IMG/VR virus record: IMGVR_UViG_3300031669_000047
Location: 1 to 48,765 of that record
Length of the DNA stretch: 48,765 nt
Direction: 5' to 3' (one strand)
Source: a virus
Numbering within the stretch: position 1 is the stretch's first letter; each line of letters starts with the position of its first letter. The notes beneath the pieces were generated by a model, which worked only from the letters and a program-made list of their open reading frames with translations, did not search any database and was not told where the DNA came from. Both the position numbers and the translations under genes were made by a program. Shown in pieces: positions 46,610 through 48,765 of this stretch.

Positions 46610-46884
46610 TATCTTGCCCTTGATTGTATGTATGCCCTTGTTATCTCGCTGTGTGGCACGTAGTCTGCATCGCCGGGCTTGCTGACTCTGATGTTAGGCG
46701 TGCCTGGCGGCACAGAGGCCAACAGCCTTGTGAATTCAGCATCAGATATACTTGGATACTTGGGTATTACTCGCTTTGTGTCAGTAATACCCTGACCAGT
46801 AATACCTTCAGTAATACCCTTGGCCTTAAACTTAGCCTGTGCCTTCCTATTAGCTTCTCGCTGCTTGTCCGGGTCTTTATACAT
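46609..46884 (-). CDS. Packaging-region protein with GIT repeats
   Basis: A 91-residue protein that begins with a basic helix (KDPDKQREANRKAQAKFKAK), then GITEGITGQGIT repeats coded by 9-bp DNA units, then a helical end. Similar small basic proteins with short repeats follow small terminase genes in many phages. Function unknown. The repeats lie near the terminase genes and may form a pac site. Confidence 0.6.
   Translation of the reverse strand: MYKDPDKQREANRKAQAKFKAKGITEGITGQGITDTKRVIPKYPSISDAEFTRLLASVPPGTPNIRVSKPGDADYVPHSEITRAYIQSRAR
46762..46818. repeat. AGTAATACC repeats and hairpin in packaging region (candidate pac)
   Basis: AGTAATACC occurs at 46783-46791, 46798-46806 and 46810-46818, and inverted at 46763-46771. 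GGGTATTACT (46762-46771) and AGTAATACCC (46783-46792) form a perfect 10-bp hairpin. Related motifs occur at 47053-47060 and 47150-47157. Iterated sites beside the small terminase suggest its recognition site. Binding is inferred. Confidence 0.5.
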
Positions 46885-47038
46885 AGCCTGCCTCCTTCAA
46901 CGCGGCCTCAGTGGCCTTCCTGTCCCTCTTACGGTCTCGATAATAGATGATATTAGCCCATACGCTTAGAATTACGGCACAAGCCAATATCACCAATAAG
47001 ACGCATGTGGTAGTATCACGCAAGAGCCATTCAATCAT
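46877..47038 (-). CDS. 53-aa membrane protein in packaging region
   Basis: ATG 47038 behind AAGGAGATTGAAG. One transmembrane helix (residues 11-29, TCVLLVILACAVILSVWAN) with an Arg/Lys-rich cytoplasmic tail (YYRDRKRDRKATEAALKEAG). The stop overlaps the next start. Possibly a small holin-like or exclusion protein. Position beside terminase genes is unexplained. Confidence 0.55.
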   Translation of the reverse strand: MIEWLLRDTTTCVLLVILACAVILSVWANIIYYRDRKRDRKATEAALKEAGYV

Positions 47039-47133
47039 CTTCAATCTCCTTAGTATTACTTAATCTTATAAATACCCCTATTTAAGCACCAATAAAGCGG
47101 GTACACTGTCAAGTAAACAGCCATAAAGCCTTA

Positions 47134-47167
47134 TATTGTACGTAGATATGTAATACTGTGTACAATA
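47134..47167. other. Inverted repeat after small terminase
   Basis: TATTGTAC (47134-47141) and GTACAATA (47160-47167) form a per­fect 8-bp inverted repeat around 18 bp, one base past the small terminase stop, in a 130-bp gap that also contains an isolated TTGACA (minus, 47112-47107) without a clear -10. May be a protein-binding site or a promoter operator for the packaging genes. Confidence 0.45.
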
Positions 47168-47168
47168 T

Positions 47169-47588
47169 CTATCCATCTTTAACCTCCTCTGCCGCCGGTA
47201 ACACGCCCTTGCTCGTGCCGTCAATCAAGCCCATTAACGTCGCTGTGGCCTCTGTAAGGCCGTATTTCGTCTCTGTCTTCTCGGCCATGCCATGATTAGC
47301 AGACAACAGCAATTTCGCTATAGTACTGTTATAAGAGCTGTCGAGGCCTCTATTGATGAGTTGGCGCTTCTCGATAACTAATATTTCCCTTAATGTGCCT
47401 GAAAACTTATTGTGCTTTTCTCCCCATTTATACAATGTATCTTCACACACACCGACATAAACAGCGTAACCACAAATAGTTGGAAGTTCTGGCTCTGATT
47501 TACAATATTCTAAATACTGTGTTATATCACAATACTCCGCCTTATACTTTGTTGGCCTACCGCCGCCGATCCCTTGTCCTTTTGCCAT
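47169..47588 (-). CDS. Terminase small subunit, P22 gp3-like
   Basis: A 139-residue protein with GGGRPTKYKAEYC, ELPTICGYAVYVGVCEDTLYKW (helix-turn-helix), LINRGLDSSYNSTIAKLLLS and NHGMAEKTE, the signature of gp3-type small terminases. It would bind the pac site and present DNA to the large subunit. It is the second functional unit of the late operon, upstream of several small genes and the large subunit. Confidence 0.85.
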   Translation of the reverse strand: MAKGQGIGGGRPTKYKAEYCDITQYLEYCKSEPELPTICGYAVYVGVCEDTLYKWGEKHNKFSGTLREILVIEKRQLINRGLDSSYNSTIAKLLLSANHGMAEKTETKYGLTEATATLMGLIDGTSKGVLPAAEEVKDG

Positions 47589-47592
47589 TATT

Positions 47593-47910
47593 TTAATCTA
47601 TTTGCTCCAGTAATGCCATCATTACTTTCATACAGCCTTCTATTTGTTTGATTATCTCAAGGTTTGAGCTTTTAACGGCACATTCTGTATTTATTGGCTG
47701 TTCAGGGCGTTTTATTGGGTCATCACAATTACAATAATACTGCCATTCACCTGATGGCCTCACCACACGCCCGGCTCCGCAATATTGACATTTATCTTCT
47801 TTTGGCTGTTCGCTGGCTAATATAACTGGCCTGCATTGACAAGATTCTTTCTGACAAATATTACATATATGTGTTTCAAGCTCTTGTTCATGCTTTTTTA
47901 TGTTTTCCAT
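47593..47910 (-). CDS. Zinc-finger protein at late operon start
   Basis: A 105-residue protein from ATG 47910 (ACAGGAAATAA). It contains CNICQKESCQC, CQYCGAG and YYCNC, two or three zinc sites, and a helical C-terminus (SNLEIIKQIEGCMKVMMALL). It may be an adaptor to host polymerase or packaging factors. Function unknown. Adjacent to the small terminase gene. Confidence 0.55.
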   Translation of the reverse strand: MENIKKHEQELETHICNICQKESCQCRPVILASEQPKEDKCQYCGAGRVVRPSGEWQYYCNCDDPIKRPEQPINTECAVKSSNLEIIKQIEGCMKVMMALLEQID

Positions 47911-47922
47911 TTATTTCCTGTC

Positions 47923-48174
47923 TTATGCTGTCAGGGGTTTGTCAAGAATAGATACTCCATCGTCCGCAGCTTGTAGTATCTTGCCTACACGCATCCGGGC
48001 ATCTTCAAGGTGGCGATAGGCCAACATTATATTGGCCTTCATTTCGCTGTGTTGGCCAGAATATGCTTGTTCGCCATCAAATACAGGATTGTTCATCTGC
48101 ATCTTAACTGTTTCACCAAGGACCTTAATGTCTTTTCTTAACTCATCACAAGCCGATTTTATGTTCTCGTCCAT
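47923..48174 (-). CDS. Acb2/Tad1-hairpin-like anti-defence protein
   Basis: Start ATG 48174 (AAAGGAAGTAGAATT); the in-frame upstream region to 48204 lacks support. The 83-residue protein has a helical N-terminus and QHSEMKANIMLAYRHLEDARM followed by RVGKILQAADDGVS, a pattern I associate with the Acb2/Tad1 helical-hairpin family, which sequester cyclic nucleotides made by CBASS or Thoeris defence systems. It is the first gene read from the leftward control region. The match is by eye; the ligand is unknown. Confidence 0.6.
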   Translation of the reverse strand: MDENIKSACDELRKDIKVLGETVKMQMNNPVFDGEQAYSGQHSEMKANIMLAYRHLEDARMRVGKILQAADDGVSILDKPLTA

Positions 48175-48198
48175 AATTCTACTTCCTTTCTTTCTCAA

Positions 48199-48245
48199 AG
48201 CCAACCCTCTTTTCTCTGCGGTTACAGAAAAAGAGAAGGCTGGCT
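48199..48245 (-). promoter_or_regulatory. Hairpin in 5' leader of the late operon
   Basis: AGCCA (48199-48203) pairs with TGGCT (48241-48245), and CTCTTTT with AAAAGAG within the loop, giving a two-part stem upstream of the first gene's ribosome site. It may be a leader structure or a transcription pause/antitermination site. Confidence 0.4.
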
Positions 48246-48272
48246 ATTAGGCTCTTAACTTTGTTATCCATT

Positions 48273-48303
48273 ATCATATTGCATCCGTGCATACTTCGTT
48301 CAA
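48273..48303 (-). promoter_or_regulatory. Weak candidate leftward promoter
   Basis: Minus-strand TTGAAC (48303-48298) and TATGAT (48278-48273) with a 19-bp spacer. The spacer is long, so this is only a candidate for the late operon promoter, but no better one lies upstream of 48174. Confidence 0.3.
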
Positions 48304-48433
48304 ACTAACAAATCCACATCAAACCGCAAGGATAATAATTAATTATTTTTGATAAAATATGAAGATTTATTCTGCGTTTTTAGCTCAATAATGGCGATTT
48401 TGTAGATATTTTCATTTCCTTGAAATATTTTTC

Positions 48434-48462
48434 TTGATGTTTTGGCCGAAAAAGACGATAAT
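48434..48462 (+). promoter_or_regulatory. Candidate rightward promoter, copy B
   Basis: TTGATG (48434-48439), 17-bp spacer, GATAAT (48457-48462). The start point near 48469 is next to an ATG at 48472, whose ORF (43 aa, to 48603) is read through the leader helices. Confidence 0.5.
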
Positions 48463-48471
48463 TAGTATGTA

Positions 48472-48573
48472 ATGATTACTGACCAACACAACAAAATAAA
48501 ACAATCGCTCGGCTGTCTTTGTCTCAATTCACTTTGGTCAGTAGTTGTTGCAAGGCAGTCGGGCTTTTTATTT
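48472..48573 (+). promoter_or_regulatory. Structured leader with interleaved helices, copy B
   Basis: P TACTGACCAA (48477-48486) pairs with P' TTGGTCAGTA (48534-48543), and Q GCTCGGCTG (48507-48515) pairs with Q' CAGTCGGGC (48556-48564) with two G-U pairs, followed by TTTTTATTT. The order, spacing and terminator-like end match copy A while all four helix strands differ in sequence, which is covariation. It precedes the 55-aa gene at 48588. Confidence 0.55.
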
Positions 48574-48587
48574 GAAGGGATAGGACA

Positions 48588-48755
48588 ATGGCAACAGTTT
48601 TAATCAACCAAACAAAAAAGGTAATATTACCAAACGGCACAAAAAAGCAAGTAAACATCTTTGATTACAATTTAGCTTTTTGTGCAGATGCTTATGTGCA
48701 ATTAACTGACACAAGCTGGATAAAAGCAAGAAGCCTGAAACAATTAGACAGCTAA
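48588..48755 (+). CDS. Conserved 55-aa phage protein (copy B)
   Basis: Nearly identical to 557-724 (changes at residues 2 and 4), with GAAGGGATAGGACA upstream. In this copy it follows the leader directly, without the HTH-like gene. Function unknown. Confidence 0.6.
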   Translation: MATVLINQTKKVILPNGTKKQVNIFDYNLAFCADAYVQLTDTSWIKARSLKQLDS

Positions 48756-48765
48756 CAGCCGACAC

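Larger units (their letters stand above)
48319..48765. repeat. Right copy (B) of diverged terminal duplication
   Basis: 48319-48420 matches 1-102, and 48561-48765 matches 531-735, while the 140 bp between them differs from copy A and lacks the gene at 298-519. Copy B ends at the same base as the end of the similarity in copy A. See the left copy for interpretation. Confidence 0.85.

Noticed and set aside
47107-47112. Isolated TTGACA as packaging promoter
   Set aside because: No acceptable -10 at 16-18 bp. Kept only as a remark on the gap.
1-48765. tRNA genes, CRISPR arrays, insertion sequences, reverse transcriptase/DGR
   Set aside because: Looked for T-loop consensus, spaced repeats, transposase motifs and RT motifs. 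None was seen by eye, though a tRNA search program was not available.

Overview
The window is almost certainly a complete or near-complete genome of a temperate tailed bacteriophage (Caudoviricetes) with a short-tailed, P22-like virion plan. Packaging and portal proteins look like P22 gp3/gp2/gp1, the major capsid protein belongs to the N4-gp56 coat family, and a tail-hub protein sits where P22 gp10 would be. Three large Ala/Gly/Gln-rich proteins look like ejection (internal virion) proteins. Strong AAGGAG-type ribosome binding sites, sigma70-type promoters, Sec signal peptides, lipoboxes and one Tat-like signal point to a bacterial, probably Gram-negative-type host that uses Shine-Dalgarno initiation. 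The LamG proteins and long low-complexity fibre proteins faintly recall phages seen with Planctomycetota-like metagenomes, but the host cannot be settled from sequence.

Layout. (1) Positions 1-1937: a rightward operon of tiny genes (Cro-like HTH candidate, cysteine-rich proteins, HNH protein) behind a promoter and a structured leader. (2) 13628-1959: a leftward operon with recombination and DNA-metabolism genes (ERF annealing protein, YqaJ exonuclease, SSB, PD-(D/E)XK nuclease, DNA methyltransferase, radical SAM enzyme, DUF1376 replication protein) mixed with many small zinc-ribbon and coiled-coil proteins. (3) 13629-13993: a control region with a rightward promoter, palindromic operator-like repeats and hairpins, followed by a rightward tyrosine integrase (13994-14797). 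(4) 14743-16057: two leftward small genes and an ~840 bp stretch without convincing genes, holding what look like two independent structured non-coding RNAs, one with a perfect consensus promoter. (5) 48174-16080: a long leftward late operon running through an Acb2/Tad1-like anti-defence protein, terminase, portal, many tiny genes, scaffold, capsid, adaptor, fibres, tail hub, ejection proteins, holin-like proteins and a lipoprotein, closed by a terminator at about 16013-16053. (6) 48199-48765: the divergent control region, whose right part is a diverged second copy of 1-735.

Most notable observations. Nine fibre or surface proteins of the late operon (37149 to 22022) carry clean cleavable Sec signal peptides, which is very unusual for virion components. 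A 78-residue protein at 40639-40875 joins a Tat-like signal to a collapsed version of the major capsid protein (N-arm fused to C-terminus). The two diverged end copies share a P-Q-P'-Q' leader RNA architecture with different sequences, i.e. covariation supporting a real RNA switch. The radical SAM enzyme and the DNA methyltransferase end in the same QRAGQ(L/M)ALEFE tail, which fits a sliding-clamp-binding peptide. Small-gene junctions repeatedly reuse cassettes in which the next gene's ribosome binding site encodes the last residues of the previous protein. No endolysin, CI-type repressor, helicase or polymerase was recognised.
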